DNA of 61,628 nucleotides from Myxococcus stipitatus (GCF_021412625.1 NZ_JAKCFI010000023.1:1-61628); one strand, 5' to 3'; counted from the first letter of the stretch, positions 7,118 to 16,656 are shown. The notes: generated by a model from the letters alone, not told the origin. Numbers and translations: made by a program.

Positions 7118-8506
7118 GTGAGCCGCATCGCGGGATGGGTGGTGCTGGTGCTGGCGTTGGTCGTGTCGTACCGCCCGGCCGAGGCCGCGCAGGCGAAGAA
7201 GACCCAGGCGCAGAAGACCCAGGTGGCGGTGCTGCGCCCGGAGGGCCGCCAGGCGGATGCGTTGCGCAGGGTGCTGACGCAGGAGCTGGGCAAGAAGGGA
7301 CGCGGGCGAGCGGTGCTGCCCGCCAAGAAGGTGGATGCCCAGGTGAAGCTCATCCGCGGCGGTCCGAAGACGGATGAGCAGCGGCAGGCGCTGGCGAAGA
7401 AGCTCGGCGCGGACGTGCTGATCCTCGCCTCGGTGAAGGGGACGAAGCGCTGGGACGTGGAGGTCCGCGCCTACTCCGGCAAGGACGGCACGCTCCTCGC
7501 GGAGGAGCGCTGGGACGTCCGCACGAACCGCGCCTTCCCCGACGTCCGGCGCGAGCTCGAGCCCAAGCTGGGCGCGGCCCTGAAGGCGGGCCCGGAGCAG
7601 AGCCTCCCGCCTGCCGCCGTCACGCCTCCGACGCCTGTCTCCGAACCGGAGGTCGCGCCCCCGGCCCCCATCGCGGAGGCACCGCGCCCGGCGGTGGTGA
7701 AGCCTCCTCCGCCCATCGTGAAGCAGGAGGAGCCGCCGAAGAAGGAGGAGCCGCCGGTGAAGCCCGAACCGAAGGCAGCCAGCTCTCGCAACCTGGACGG
7801 CCCCATCCTGGAGGCGCTGCTGTCCGGACAGGGGCTGTTCCGCCGCTTCAACTTCTCGGGCAACACCGCCAACGAGCTGCCCGACTACAACCTCAACAGC
7901 GGCGCGGCGGCGAGCCTCGCGGTGAGCTACTTCCCGCTCTCCCACTTCACGGATGGGGTGGTGCACAACCTGGGTATCGTGGCGCGGGGCTCACGCACCC
8001 TCGGGCTGTCCACGCGGCTCCCGGATGGCTCCAAGTACGGCACCACCGCGCAGCTCCTGGAGGGAGGCCTGCGCTTCCGCCTGCCGCTGCGGTGGCTGGA
8101 GGTCTCGGTGGGCGCGCTGTACGGCACCCACTCCTTCGCGGTGGAGCTCCCGCCGCAGAGCACCTTCGCCCTGCCCGACGTGGACTACCGCTTCGCGCAC
8201 GTGGAGCTGGGCCTGCGCAAGGCGCTCACCGAGCGATGGGCCATCGCCGCGCGCGTGGGCTACCAGCACGTGCTGAGCGGCGGCGAGCTGTCCTCGGACG
8301 ACTACCTCCCGGAGCTGAGCGGCTCCGGACTCGATGGCGAGCTCGCCGTGGAGTTCGCCCTGACGCGCATGTTGGGTCTGCGGCTGGGCGGAGAGATGCG
8401 GAGCTACTCCTTCACCGCCGACGCCCCGGAGGGAGCCCCGGTCGTCGCCGGCGGCGCCAAGGACCTGTACTTCAGCGGTCTGCTCGGCGTGTATCTGAGG
8501 CTGTAG
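7118..8506 (+). CDS. exported envelope protein, probable outer-membrane beta-barrel
   Basis: A 462-residue protein starting at GTG 7118, supported by AAGGAGG 7 nt upstream. Residues 1-24 form a signal peptide ending AEA. An N-terminal alpha/beta domain (about 30-160) resembles the FlgO/TolB-N-like fold found in periplasmic proteins (VAVLRPEGRQADALRRVL, then KLGADVLILASVKG). A Pro/Glu/Lys-rich linker at about 165-220 follows (PPKKEEPPVKPEP). The last about 230 residues alternate short aromatic beta-strands (VSYFPLSHF, LRFRLPLRWLEVSVGALYG) and end in VYLRL, typical of a barrel closing strand. No function is assigned. Confidence 0.72.
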   Translation: MSRIAGWVVLVLALVVSYRPAEAAQAKKTQAQKTQVAVLRPEGRQADALRRVLTQELGKKGRGRAVLPAKKVDAQVKLIRGGPKTDEQRQALAKKLGADVLILASVKGTKRWDVEVRAYSGKDGTLLAEERWDVRTNRAFPDVRRELEPKLGAALKAGPEQSLPPAAVTPPTPVSEPEVAPPAPIAEAPRPAVVKPPPPIVKQEEPPKKEEPPVKPEPKAASSRNLDGPILEALLSGQGLFRRFNFSGNTANELPDYNLNSGAAASLAVSYFPLSHFTDGVVHNLGIVARGSRTLGLSTRLPDGSKYGTTAQLLEGGLRFRLPLRWLEVSVGALYGTHSFAVELPPQSTFALPDVDYRFAHVELGLRKALTERWAIAARVGYQHVLSGGELSSDDYLPELSGSGLDGELAVEFALTRMLGLRLGGEMRSYSFTADAPEGAPVVAGGAKDLYFSGLLGVYLRL

Positions 8507-8567
8507 CGCCAGCCCATTGAGGGGGGCTGTCCCCCACGCATGTGGCGCCTCCTCCACACTTTTGCGC

Positions 8568-8594
8568 GAGGCCCGCACGAAAAGTCGGGCCTCA
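8568..8594 (+). terminator. hairpin terminator after the envelope gene
   Basis: A perfect 8-bp stem GAGGCCCG/CGGGCCTC (8568-8575 and 8587-8594) with an 11-nt A-rich loop lies 62 bp beyond the stop. A smaller GGGGG/CCCCC hairpin at 8521-8535 sits closer to the stop and may act with it. Confidence 0.55.
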
Positions 8595-8737
8595 TGAAAT
8601 ACGCACGCACGCGTGACACGAGTTTTTCAGTATCCATGTCATCGGGCCATCTGGCCGATGCGCGTGCGAGTCGCGGATACATTGACAGGAACGCGCAATC
8701 CATCCGATTGCTATGTCTCCCAATGATGGAGGCGCTC

Positions 8738-10444
8738 GTGCCGAGGATGCGGTCACAACGGTTGTCACGAGAGCCAGCGGAGCGGGGACGGTGGTGGCGC
8801 CCGGTGGTGCTCGGGCTGGTCTTGAGCGGGGCTGCTGGCTGCGAGGGAACGATCTCCAACCCGGAGGGCTCCGGTACACCCCCGCCCACCGTCATCGAGA
8901 AGCCAGCCCCGTCCGTGCGGATGGCGCGCCTGACGCACGTGCAATGGACAAACAGCGTGCGGGAGCTGCTCAGGCTGGACGCACCGCCCACCACGCTGGC
9001 GGGCACGTTCCGCGCGGACCCCGCCCAGAGCGGCTTCCTCTTCGACAACGATGCGCGCGCCCTCTCCGTCGACGAGGCCCTCTGGGGCGCCTACCAGCGC
9101 GCCGCCGCGGAGCTCGCCGGCCAGGTGACGACGGACGCGACGAAGCTCGCGCGCCTGCTGCCTCCGTCGACCGCCACCGGCGAGGAGCGCGCCCGCGCCT
9201 TCGTGGAATCCTTCGGCCTGCGCGCGCACCGGCGCCCGCTGACGTCCGAAGAGGTGGAGAGCTACCTCGGGCTGTACCGCAAGGGGCCCCAGGCCTACGC
9301 GGACATGCCGGCCTTCGAGGGTGGCATCCGGCTGGTGATCGAAGCCTTCCTCCAGTCGCCGCACTTCCTCTACCGCGTGGAGCGCAGCACCCAGGCCGTG
9401 CGGGACCGGGTGCCGCTCGACGACTACGAGGTGGCTTCGCGGCTGAGCTACGGCCTCTGGAGCGCCATGCCGGACGACGCCCTGTTCGCCGCCGCGAGCG
9501 AGGGCACCCTGCACTCCCGCGAGGGCGTGGCCACCCAGGCACGGCGCATGCTCCAGGACGCGCGCTCGAACAAGGTGGTGGAGGCCTTCCACCGCACCCT
9601 CTTCGACGTGCCCCGCTATGCCGCCATCCGGCCCTCCCTCACGCGCTACCCGCAGGTGTCCGAGCGCCTCGGGGAGTACGCGGCCCGGGAGACGGCCCTT
9701 TTCGTCCAGGACGTCGTCTTCTCCCGCAAGGGCGGCTACAGCGACCTGCTCACCTCGCCGGCCACCTTCGTCAACGACGAGCTGGCGCGCGTCTACGGGC
9801 TGAGTGGCACGTTCACCGCCGACTTCGTCCCCGTGACGCTGGACTCACGCGAGCGCAAGGGCGTGCTCACCCAGGTGGGCTTCCTGGCCTCGCACGCGAC
9901 GTCGGTGGACCCGGACCCCATCCACCGCGGCGTCTTCGTGTCCGAGCGCATCATCTGCCGGAAGATTGGCGCGCCGCCGGCCAACATCCCACCGCTCCCC
10001 GCCCCCCAGGGCCGCACCAATCGCGAGGTCGTCGCCTCGCACACCGAAGCGCCGGGGACCGCGTGCGCCGGCTGCCACTCGAACTTCATCAACCCGCTCG
10101 GCTTCCCCTTCGAGAACTTCGACGCCATCGGCGGCTACCGCACCACGGACAACGGACATCCGGTGGACGCCAGCGCGTCTCCCAACATCAACGGAGAGAC
10201 GGTGCCGGTGCGCGACGCGCTCGACCTGGCGGACGCACTCGCGGCCAATGAGGCGGTGCATGCGTGCTACGCGCAGCACTGGGTGGAGTACCTCCACGGG
10301 CGCCCGGTCGCCAACGAGGATGCGCCGCTGGTGGAGCGGCTCGGAAAGCTGTCGAAGGCGGGCAACCTGTCCATCGTCGACCTCGTCGTGGAGGTCGTCA
10401 CCAGCGAGGGCTTCGTGAATCGCCACCCGGAGGAGCTGCCATGA
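8738..10444 (+). CDS. DUF1592/DUF1588 c-type cytochrome lipoprotein
   Basis: A 568-residue lipoprotein. GTG 8738 is chosen because GGAGG ends 5 nt upstream and the signal sequence then begins at once; the lipobox LSGAAGC places the lipidated Cys near residue 33. Domain order is DUF1587-like RLTHVQWTNSVRELL, DUF1595-like LRAHRRPLTSEEVE, DUF1592 with SPHFLYRVE and LSYGLWSAMPDD, DUF1588 with LTQVGFLASHA, and a C-terminal DUF1585 segment. A heme-binding CAGCH at residues 443-447 lies in the DUF1588 part, so this is a membrane-anchored c-type cytochrome. The stop overlaps the next start (ATGA), which predicts translational coupling. The reaction is unknown for the family. Confidence 0.85.
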   Translation: MPRMRSQRLSREPAERGRWWRPVVLGLVLSGAAGCEGTISNPEGSGTPPPTVIEKPAPSVRMARLTHVQWTNSVRELLRLDAPPTTLAGTFRADPAQSGFLFDNDARALSVDEALWGAYQRAAAELAGQVTTDATKLARLLPPSTATGEERARAFVESFGLRAHRRPLTSEEVESYLGLYRKGPQAYADMPAFEGGIRLVIEAFLQSPHFLYRVERSTQAVRDRVPLDDYEVASRLSYGLWSAMPDDALFAAASEGTLHSREGVATQARRMLQDARSNKVVEAFHRTLFDVPRYAAIRPSLTRYPQVSERLGEYAARETALFVQDVVFSRKGGYSDLLTSPATFVNDELARVYGLSGTFTADFVPVTLDSRERKGVLTQVGFLASHATSVDPDPIHRGVFVSERIICRKIGAPPANIPPLPAPQGRTNREVVASHTEAPGTACAGCHSNFINPLGFPFENFDAIGGYRTTDNGHPVDASASPNINGETVPVRDALDLADALAANEAVHACYAQHWVEYLHGRPVANEDAPLVERLGKLSKAGNLSIVDLVVEVVTSEGFVNRHPEELP

Positions 10445-11865
10445 AGCTGAGTCGCCGGATGGTGTTGAAGGGCCTGGGCGGGACGATGCTGAGCCTGCCG
10501 TTTCTCGAGGGGCTGATGCCGAGGACCGCCCGCGCGGCGGACTCGGGGGTGCGGCCGTACGCCATCTTCTTCCGGCAGGCCAACGGCGTCGCCTCGGCCC
10601 AGACGACGTCGGAGCTCGGCGCGGAGCCGGAGCGCTTCTGGCCGCGCACCCTGGGTGCGCTCACCTCGGAGAGCATCGCCGGGCGGGCCCTGGGCGTGCT
10701 CGATGACCACCGCTCGCGCCTGCTGGTGGTGCGCAACGTCAACATGAAGGACTACAACTACGGGGACGGCCACGCCCGTGGCGCCATGCAGGGGCTGACC
10801 GCGCGGGGCCCCGTGGTGGAGGGCGCGGGTGGCGGCTCCGAGTCCGGAGGCGAGTCCATCGACAACCGCATCGGCCGCGAGCTCAATCCGCAGCAGCGTG
10901 ACTCGCTCGTCTTCTACGCGGGCCGGAGTGGCGGCTGGCTCGGGGGGCCCTGCCTCTCCTACCGGAGCAGCAACGTGCGCCGGGCCGCGCTGCATGACCC
11001 GTGGAATGCGTACCAGACGATGATTGGCGGCCCGGGAGGACTGACGCCCGAGGCTCGCGAGCAGCTCCTCGTCCGGCAGCGCAGCGTGAACGACCTGGTG
11101 AAGGCCCAGCTCCAGGCGCTCCAGCAGCGTCCCGAGCTGAGCGCGTCCGACCATGAGCGCTTGGACCTGCACCTGTCCAACGTCCGGGACCTGGAGGTCG
11201 CCCTGAGCTGCCGCATGCGCGCGGACCAGGAGCTCATCCTCCAGCAGCAGGCGCCCGGCTATGACAGCACGGACGGCACCGAGGTGCTCGCCACCGCCAG
11301 GCTGCACATGGACATCGCCGTGATGGCGATGGCGTGCGGCACCAACCGCGCGGCCGTCATCCAGGTGGGCAACGGCAACGACGGCGACACGCGCTACCGC
11401 AACCCGGACACGGGGCAGTTGATGGAGAACTTCCATTACGTGTCCCACCGTCGCTCGTCGCACGACTCCAGCGGCGGCATCATCACCGGGTCGGACCTGC
11501 TGCACCACCACGTGGACGTGCAGTTCGCGAGCGCCTTCAAGCACCTCCTGGACCGGCTGGTGGCCTATCAGATGCCGGACGGGAAGCGACTCATCGAGCA
11601 CGGCGTGGCGGTCTGGTACAACGACCTGGGCAACGGGCCGGCTCACTCGGCGCGCAGTGTGCCCTTCATCCTGGCGGGGAGCTGCAATGGCTTCCTCAAG
11701 CAGGGCGTCTACGTCGAGGCATCGGGCGGCGGCAATCCCAACCACAACCGGATGCTGAACACGATTGGCACCGCCGTGGGGCTGAGGAACGCGGCCGGCG
11801 GGAACCTGGACGACTTCGGCGACCCGGCGCTGACCAAGGGCGTGCTCCCCGAGCTCATCGCCTGA
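10441..11865 (+). CDS. DUF1552 protein exported by the Tat pathway
   Basis: A 474-residue protein whose ATG overlaps the preceding stop by 4 bp. The N-terminus MKLSRRMVLKGLGG has a twin-arginine motif (R5-R6), and an Ala-rich cleavage region follows around residue 30. The remainder is typical DUF1552: HARGAMQGLTA, SIDNRIGREL, NGNDGDTRYRN, a His-rich YVSHRRSSHDSSGG segment, and a C-terminal WYNDLGNG.HSARSVPFILAG reminiscent of sulfatase/alkaline phosphatase-fold DUF1501 proteins. Paired DUF1592-DUF1552 genes recur in Myxococcales and Planctomycetes. Tat export suggests folding with a cofactor before secretion, and partnership with the cytochrome is the natural inference. Confidence 0.85.
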   Translation: MKLSRRMVLKGLGGTMLSLPFLEGLMPRTARAADSGVRPYAIFFRQANGVASAQTTSELGAEPERFWPRTLGALTSESIAGRALGVLDDHRSRLLVVRNVNMKDYNYGDGHARGAMQGLTARGPVVEGAGGGSESGGESIDNRIGRELNPQQRDSLVFYAGRSGGWLGGPCLSYRSSNVRRAALHDPWNAYQTMIGGPGGLTPEAREQLLVRQRSVNDLVKAQLQALQQRPELSASDHERLDLHLSNVRDLEVALSCRMRADQELILQQQAPGYDSTDGTEVLATARLHMDIAVMAMACGTNRAAVIQVGNGNDGDTRYRNPDTGQLMENFHYVSHRRSSHDSSGGIITGSDLLHHHVDVQFASAFKHLLDRLVAYQMPDGKRLIEHGVAVWYNDLGNGPAHSARSVPFILAGSCNGFLKQGVYVEASGGGNPNHNRMLNTIGTAVGLRNAAGGNLDDFGDPALTKGVLPELIA

Positions 11866-11876
11866 GTGGACGATTG

Positions 11877-11911
11877 CGACCTGCTCCAGTGTTCGGCGCT
11901 GGAGCAGGTCG
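11877..11911 (+). terminator. strong hairpin terminator of the DUF1592-DUF1552 operon
   Basis: A perfect 13-bp stem (CGACCTGCTCCAG at 11877-11889, complement at 11899-11911) with a 9-nt loop begins 11 bp after the DUF1552 stop. It is followed by TTC only, so it is U-poor but otherwise strong. Confidence 0.75.
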
Positions 11912-12005
11912 TTCAGGCACCCGCGCTCGCCCCTCTTCCATCACGTCGGGGATGCACGGAAGCGGGGCTCGCCCAATCAACGCGGCCTGCCCCGAAAGGC
12001 CGCGT

Positions 12006-12578
12006 TCAGCGGCCATGCGGTTCGCAGTCGATGCATTCGATTGCGAACTGAGCTTTCTGGCCTATCGTTTCCAGCCCCCTGTACGTGCGGCGGTCCTGCG
12101 CGGCGAGTCTCACCAACTCCGCGCGAGCGCGACGGCAGCGCATCACCCCAAGCGCGGAGACGGCGTTGTAGGGGATCTCCACCGACGGATGTTGCAGGAG
12201 CGGGATGAGGACATCAGCGACGCGCTCGTAAACGTCGCCACCCTTCAGGTGACTCACCTGATTGCCCAACGACTCTATCGCCTGGCCTCGCAGGCGCTCC
12301 GTCGCGTCCGGGTCGATGATGGTTGCGTGGAGCGCATCGCGGGTGAGGTCGGTGCCTGGGCTCAGTTCTCCGAGCAACCACGCAGCCATCTCCCGGGCAT
12401 GCCCGGATTCACCGCGTCGCAGGACGTTGGTCACTTCGGAAAGCACCGTACGGTCCTTCCGGCGGGCGAGCTCCTTTGCGGCTGCGATGCATTCCAACTG
12501 CGAGCCCGTGGCCAAGCGTCGAACAAGGTCAGCAGTCGGCAACTCGTCATTCATCCTCGGAATCTTGGGACTGCCCAT
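12006..12578 (-). CDS. HEAT-repeat protein
   Basis: A 190-residue cytosolic protein of short paired helices: ADLVRRLATGSQLECIAAAKELARRKD, REMAAWLLGEL, RLRGQAIESLGNQ, VEIPYNAVSALGVMRCRRARAELVRLA. These are HEAT/PBS-lyase-like repeats, a protein-binding scaffold. The start is uncertain: ATG 12578 has GGAG close upstream, while ATG 12554 is a second candidate. It lies convergent with the DUF1552 operon and divergent from a larger HEAT protein, so the two may be functionally linked. Such proteins are numerous in myxobacteria and their partners are rarely known. Confidence 0.75.
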   Translation of the reverse strand: MGSPKIPRMNDELPTADLVRRLATGSQLECIAAAKELARRKDRTVLSEVTNVLRRGESGHAREMAAWLLGELSPGTDLTRDALHATIIDPDATERLRGQAIESLGNQVSHLKGGDVYERVADVLIPLLQHPSVEIPYNAVSALGVMRCRRARAELVRLAAQDRRTYRGLETIGQKAQFAIECIDCEPHGR

Positions 12579-12936
12579 GAACTCCGTCCAGCCGCTTGCA
12601 AAACCGGGCGCAGAACTCTCGGTGGGTCATGCAGCCAGTCCTCCGCCCCATGATTCCTCTCTGGGGGATAACCTCTCCCTCGTGAGGTGGAGAGGGAGCG
12701 CTCCCAGGCGGGTCGCCACCGAGCCGCGGGCGACGATTGCATCAACTCCCGCTGGACCTGGAACGGCCAGACCTGGCCGCAGTTACATCTGGGTTGCGAT
12801 AACACCGAGCCTCGGATAACTTCTGACGGAACCTGCATCCTCGCAGTCGGTCTCGCCAGCCGACCCCAACTCGGCGTCCCCTCTGTTCCCGTTCCTGAAG
12901 CTGAAGTGGTCCTCGCGCGAGAGCCTCTGCGCGCAG
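12579..12936. other. 358-bp gap between the two HEAT-repeat genes
   Basis: It must contain both divergent promoters. A small stem CCTCTCC/GGAGAGG spans 12672-12695. From 12820 to 12936 the frame of the downstream gene is open and reads like its true N-terminus (PLFPFLKLKWSSRESLC), preceded by a TAA at 12817-12819, but it has no ATG, GTG or TTG. Confidence 0.5.
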
Positions 12937-14736
12937 TTGCTGTCGGTCCTCCAGTCGATCCCGCTCGAGGGACCGCATCCCCTCGAGAGCACTTCCGCCG
13001 ACGAATACGCCCGGAAGTGGGTGCTGTACCACCGCGAGCATCGCGAAAAGCCATGGAGAGGCCCGACGCGGCAGCGCTGCCTCGACCTGCTGGCGCGATT
13101 CGCGGGCCCGGCGCAGCGAGACGCCCTTCGCGAGCTCCTCCTTGACGACCGGGAGGGGAGCGTCGCCCGGAGCCGCGCCCTGGAGGGGGCGCGCTCCGTG
13201 GGGATTGAACTGTCCCCGCGCGAGTTCGCGGGACTCCTCGACGAGGCCCTCGCAGAGCGCATCTGGGGAAGCCCGCCGCGCGTGGACGCGCTCCTCTCCC
13301 TGGCTCGCACGGAGGAGACCTGCGTCGTCGCCGAGCAGGCCCTCGCGCGCGCCACGGCGAAACAGCGCGTCGAGGTGCTCGCCCGCTCGCGGAGAATCCC
13401 CTTGCACACGCGGCTCCGCCACCTGTTGCACGCGCGCTGGCTCGCCGAGGACCTGGAGGCGATTCGACGCGATGCCCCGGACACGAACCTCGAGGTCCAC
13501 GCGGCCGTGGCCACCTTGGAGCAACCGGGCTCCTGGGACGTCCTCGCGCGCCTCGCCCACGAGGAGGTCTCCGAGGAGCAGCTGGACCGCCTGCGCAACG
13601 GCCTTCCCACCGAAGCCTTCGTCCGATGGGCGCGGCTGCGCCCCGAGCTGTACCAACAGGCGGCGGAGGCCCTGCGCCTGCCGCTGGCCGAGCTGCGCGC
13701 CCACTTCCACGTGGACGACCTGCGCGAGCGCCTGAGCCACGCGGCGATGCACCAGCAGCTCTTCACCTACCTGCCCGGCAACATCGCGGTGAAGCGCCGC
13801 GAGACCTTCCCGTTCGCCGCCAGACTCCTGGCCGAGTGGACCGAGGAGAGGCCCCTGCTCCTGAGCCTGCTCCGCCATCCGGATGTGGCCGAACATCCCC
13901 GCCGCGCCCTGCTCGCGGCGCTCCTCCTCGTGGACCGGCCGGCCGCCATCCAGTGGGCCGCGGAGGCACTGGGCGCGGCGGAGCTTCCAGCGCTCGTGCT
14001 CCAACTGCTCCAGGAGGCGGCACTGGCGCCCAGGCCCGAAGAGCGCCCCTTCTTCCTCGAGGTCTTGCAGGGGGCCGACGAGGTCGCCGCGTGCTTCGCG
14101 CTCGAAGCGCTGCTCGCGCTGGGAGGTGTGGGCAGCGAGGCACGGGAGCGAGTGGAGGCCCTGACACGGTCGACGCATCCGGGCCTGCGCGTTCGCGCGG
14201 TGGCGGTCCAGGTCCGCGAAGGAAGACGCGAGGAGCTGCCCGAGCTCGCGCGGCTCGCCCGGGAGGCGCCCGAACCCTGGCTTCGGGCCGAGGCCCTGCG
14301 CTGGCTGTGCGAAGTGGACCGCGAGGCCTGTCAGCCTTGCGTGGAGCAAGCCCTCACGGACGAGGCCGCCTGGGGCGATGCGCCTCTCGCGGCGGCAGAG
14401 GCCCTCCACGCCCTCGCGAAGCGCGGCACGCCCGAGGACCTCTCCTTGTTGATGAACGCCTCCGTCGCCGTGCTGGAGACGTTCTCCAACGCGTCCCGCT
14501 ACTCGTCCTATACCTACTTCCAGATGCGCTATCTCGTGGATGAGAGCCTGGAGTTCCACCTGGCGCGCGACGAGGGACGCGAACATGGCGAGCTCCCGCT
14601 ACCCCGGGCGCGCGAGTTCGCCTTCGACATCCTGGAGCATGCCCGGGCGCCGGGGGTGAAGCCTCCCAGGACCTTCTTCCCGCGCGCCCTGTTCGTGCCC
14701 TGGAGCCGGCACGAATGGGAACTCGGGGACACCTGA
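12937..14736 (+). CDS. large HEAT-repeat protein
   Basis: A 599-residue protein made almost wholly of degenerate Leu/Ala/Arg/Glu-rich helical pairs, for example FARLLAEW-like segments, HPRRALLAALLLVDRPAAIQ, FALEALLALGGVGSEAR and WLRAEALRWLCEVDREAC. There is no catalytic motif, signal peptide or membrane segment. The last about 60 residues (REFAFDILEHARAPGVKPP onward) form a non-repeat cap. TTG 12937 is the first usual start in frame, but coding-like sequence extends upstream to 12820 without a normal start codon. The start is therefore either TTG, a CTG further up, or a mutated original start. A role in protein-protein scaffolding is all that can be inferred. Confidence 0.75.
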   Translation: MLSVLQSIPLEGPHPLESTSADEYARKWVLYHREHREKPWRGPTRQRCLDLLARFAGPAQRDALRELLLDDREGSVARSRALEGARSVGIELSPREFAGLLDEALAERIWGSPPRVDALLSLARTEETCVVAEQALARATAKQRVEVLARSRRIPLHTRLRHLLHARWLAEDLEAIRRDAPDTNLEVHAAVATLEQPGSWDVLARLAHEEVSEEQLDRLRNGLPTEAFVRWARLRPELYQQAAEALRLPLAELRAHFHVDDLRERLSHAAMHQQLFTYLPGNIAVKRRETFPFAARLLAEWTEERPLLLSLLRHPDVAEHPRRALLAALLLVDRPAAIQWAAEALGAAELPALVLQLLQEAALAPRPEERPFFLEVLQGADEVAACFALEALLALGGVGSEARERVEALTRSTHPGLRVRAVAVQVREGRREELPELARLAREAPEPWLRAEALRWLCEVDREACQPCVEQALTDEAAWGDAPLAAAEALHALAKRGTPEDLSLLMNASVAVLETFSNASRYSSYTYFQMRYLVDESLEFHLARDEGREHGELPLPRAREFAFDILEHARAPGVKPPRTFFPRALFVPWSRHEWELGDT

Positions 14737-15336
14737 AACCCACGCATCGCGCATCGGGCGGATGCGGGCTGTGGTGTAGCCCCCATTTCGAACGATCAGG
14801 TCCCCAACGCCCGCAGCGGACCAGCCTGCGGCGACACGAGGCCATGGGCTTCGTCTCCACTGACCTGCCTGGATCCTTCGGACCGCGGACAGCCCCCTCT
14901 CGACCTTCACGTGGTCCGAAAATCCCAGGACACTTCAGGGGGAGCTCCAGCGTCAGGCCGGTGGATTCGGCCGGCGTCCAGCCGGCGCAGACTCGGCGCC
15001 AATGCCTCGGTGTGCCAGTGCGCCCCTTCAGCCGGCGCTCATCAGCGCACTTTCCCAGCGTGCGGTTCATGGCAGACCAGGAAGCGCCATCCACTTTCAA
15101 TCACCCCGTTGTCCTTCATGCGGCTCACCAGAGCTCCGCGCGCTCGCTTCGGATAGGCAACTGGCGGAAGCGGGCGTGGGCTTCCCTCCATGCCACGGGC
15201 TGTGCCGCAACACGACGCTCGGAATCCCTCGGAGCGAGATGAAGTCCCCAGCATTTCGAAATGAGCATGCGGGCACATGCGGTATTCTTCGGTGCAGCCA
15301 TCCCGACCTTGGGGTGCACAGACAAGGAGTTCGTTG
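14737..15336. other. 600 bp with no recognised gene
   Basis: Open frames on both strands are Arg/Ser/Pro-rich shadows. The sequence GGTCCGAAAATC at 14913-14924 recurs exactly at 23290-23301 and resembles short IS-end sequence, so the segment may contain an old insertion scar. Near the right end lie the promoter and the AGGAG ribosome site (15325-15329) of the MBL-fold gene. Confidence 0.45.
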
Positions 15337-16074
15337 GTGGAAACCCAAGTGACAGAAATCGCTCCAAGACTCTACCGGCTCTCCACCTACATCAGCGGCG
15401 TCAACCTCCTCTACAACCAGTTCCTCATCGACGCTGAGGAGCCGTCGCTGTTCCACCTCGGGCCCAGGGCGTTGTTCCCTCTGGTGTCGGCAGCAGTGCG
15501 CAAGGTGCTCCCGCTCGAGCGGCTCCGGTGGCTCACCTTCGGGCATGTCGAGGCAGACGAGTGTGGGGCGATGAATTCCTGGCTCGCCGCCGCGCCTCAT
15601 GCACAGGTCGCGCACGGCGCCATGGGGTGTCTCGTCTCGGTGAACGACCTCGCCGATAGGCCGCCACGCCCGCTGAAGGACGGCGAAGTCATGGACCTGG
15701 GCGGTAAGCGGCTGCGGAGGCTCGAGACACCACACCTACCGCATGGCTGGGACGCAGGACTGTTTCTCGAGGAAACTACCGGAACGCTGTTGTGTGGAGA
15801 CCTGTTCACCGCGATGGGCGACGCGCCGGCCCTGACAGCACAGGACATCGTCGGGCCCGCACTCGCTACCGAGGATGGCGGCCACGCGACCTGTCTGACA
15901 CCTGCGACTGGTCCCACGATTCAAGCGCTGGCTGCGCTGCGACCGCGAACGCTCGGCCTCATGCACGGCCCCTCCTATACAGGAGACAGCACACGGGCGC
16001 TGCAGGACCTCGCTGCGGCCTACGACGAGAGGCTCGACGCCGACCTCGCTCGTCTGCGCGGAACGCGGCTCTGA
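15337..16074 (+). CDS. MBL-fold metallohydrolase (flavodiiron/ODP-like)
   Basis: A 245-residue metallo-beta-lactamase-fold protein. GTG 15337 is preferred because AGGAG lies 7 nt upstream. The fold is closest to the diiron oxygen-binding (ODP/FprA) type: the usual HxHxDH is replaced by FGHVEADECGAMN (H-x-E-x-D), followed by PHLPHGWDAGLFLEETTGTLLCGDLF (the second His and bridging Asp) and a C-terminal LMHGPSY. There is no flavodoxin domain, so it is a stand-alone hydrolase-like domain. The ligand pattern suggests di-iron binding, with oxygen, NO or redox sensing as possibilities. No neighbouring gene clarifies the role. Confidence 0.82.
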   Translation: METQVTEIAPRLYRLSTYISGVNLLYNQFLIDAEEPSLFHLGPRALFPLVSAAVRKVLPLERLRWLTFGHVEADECGAMNSWLAAAPHAQVAHGAMGCLVSVNDLADRPPRPLKDGEVMDLGGKRLRRLETPHLPHGWDAGLFLEETTGTLLCGDLFTAMGDAPALTAQDIVGPALATEDGGHATCLTPATGPTIQALAALRPRTLGLMHGPSYTGDSTRALQDLAAAYDERLDADLARLRGTRL

Positions 16075-16656
16075 CAAACACCGCATGAGGTAGGCCCCAT
16101 TTCCCATGGGTCGAGTCCTGAAGCGTGTGTAGTTGGCCTGGGGGGAGAGAAACGCTCCTTGGCGGCGTCAAGCAGCGGCAGTGTCTGGGGTTGATTCGAG
16201 CAGGGCCCTGTCGAGGCAGCGACGCTCGGGCCAGATACCGGCTGGGAGCTGGCCGCATGGATTGGAACGACCCAGACGCGAACCGCGCCGTCCATCGCGC
16301 TCGGCGGCATGAGTCACAGCGGAGAAGTGAGTCGCACCCGTGCCTGGGAGATTGCGACGATGGTGATGCGCGCGAACGCTGGGGAAACTCGATGACCTGT
16401 CGCTTGGCACCGGAGGCGTGCCGCGTGAGACTTCCCTGAGCCATGGACAAGGACTGAGCCACCGCGGCCCTGGACGCGCCCGAGGCCTGGCAAGGCTCGC
16501 GGGCAACTGTCGTGGTCAGGTTGCCGCGCTTGATGAGGGCGGCGGAGCGCGTCGCCCTGGATGGAGCAGGGAGCGAGGAATACACAGCTCCGACGGGTGT
16601 TCGCGCGGCCCGACGCTTCTTTTTCGTCTCAAGGGACGATGCCACTGGGAGACCCG
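16075..16656. other. 582 bp with no intact gene
   Basis: One frame, 16195-16395 on the plus strand, reads like a genuine internal protein fragment (TGWELAAWIGTTQ, then IALGGMSHSGEVSRTRAWEI) between two stops, without start or ribosome site. I could not name the family. The rest is unstructured, and the promoter of the S9 peptidase must lie at the right end. Confidence 0.35.
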
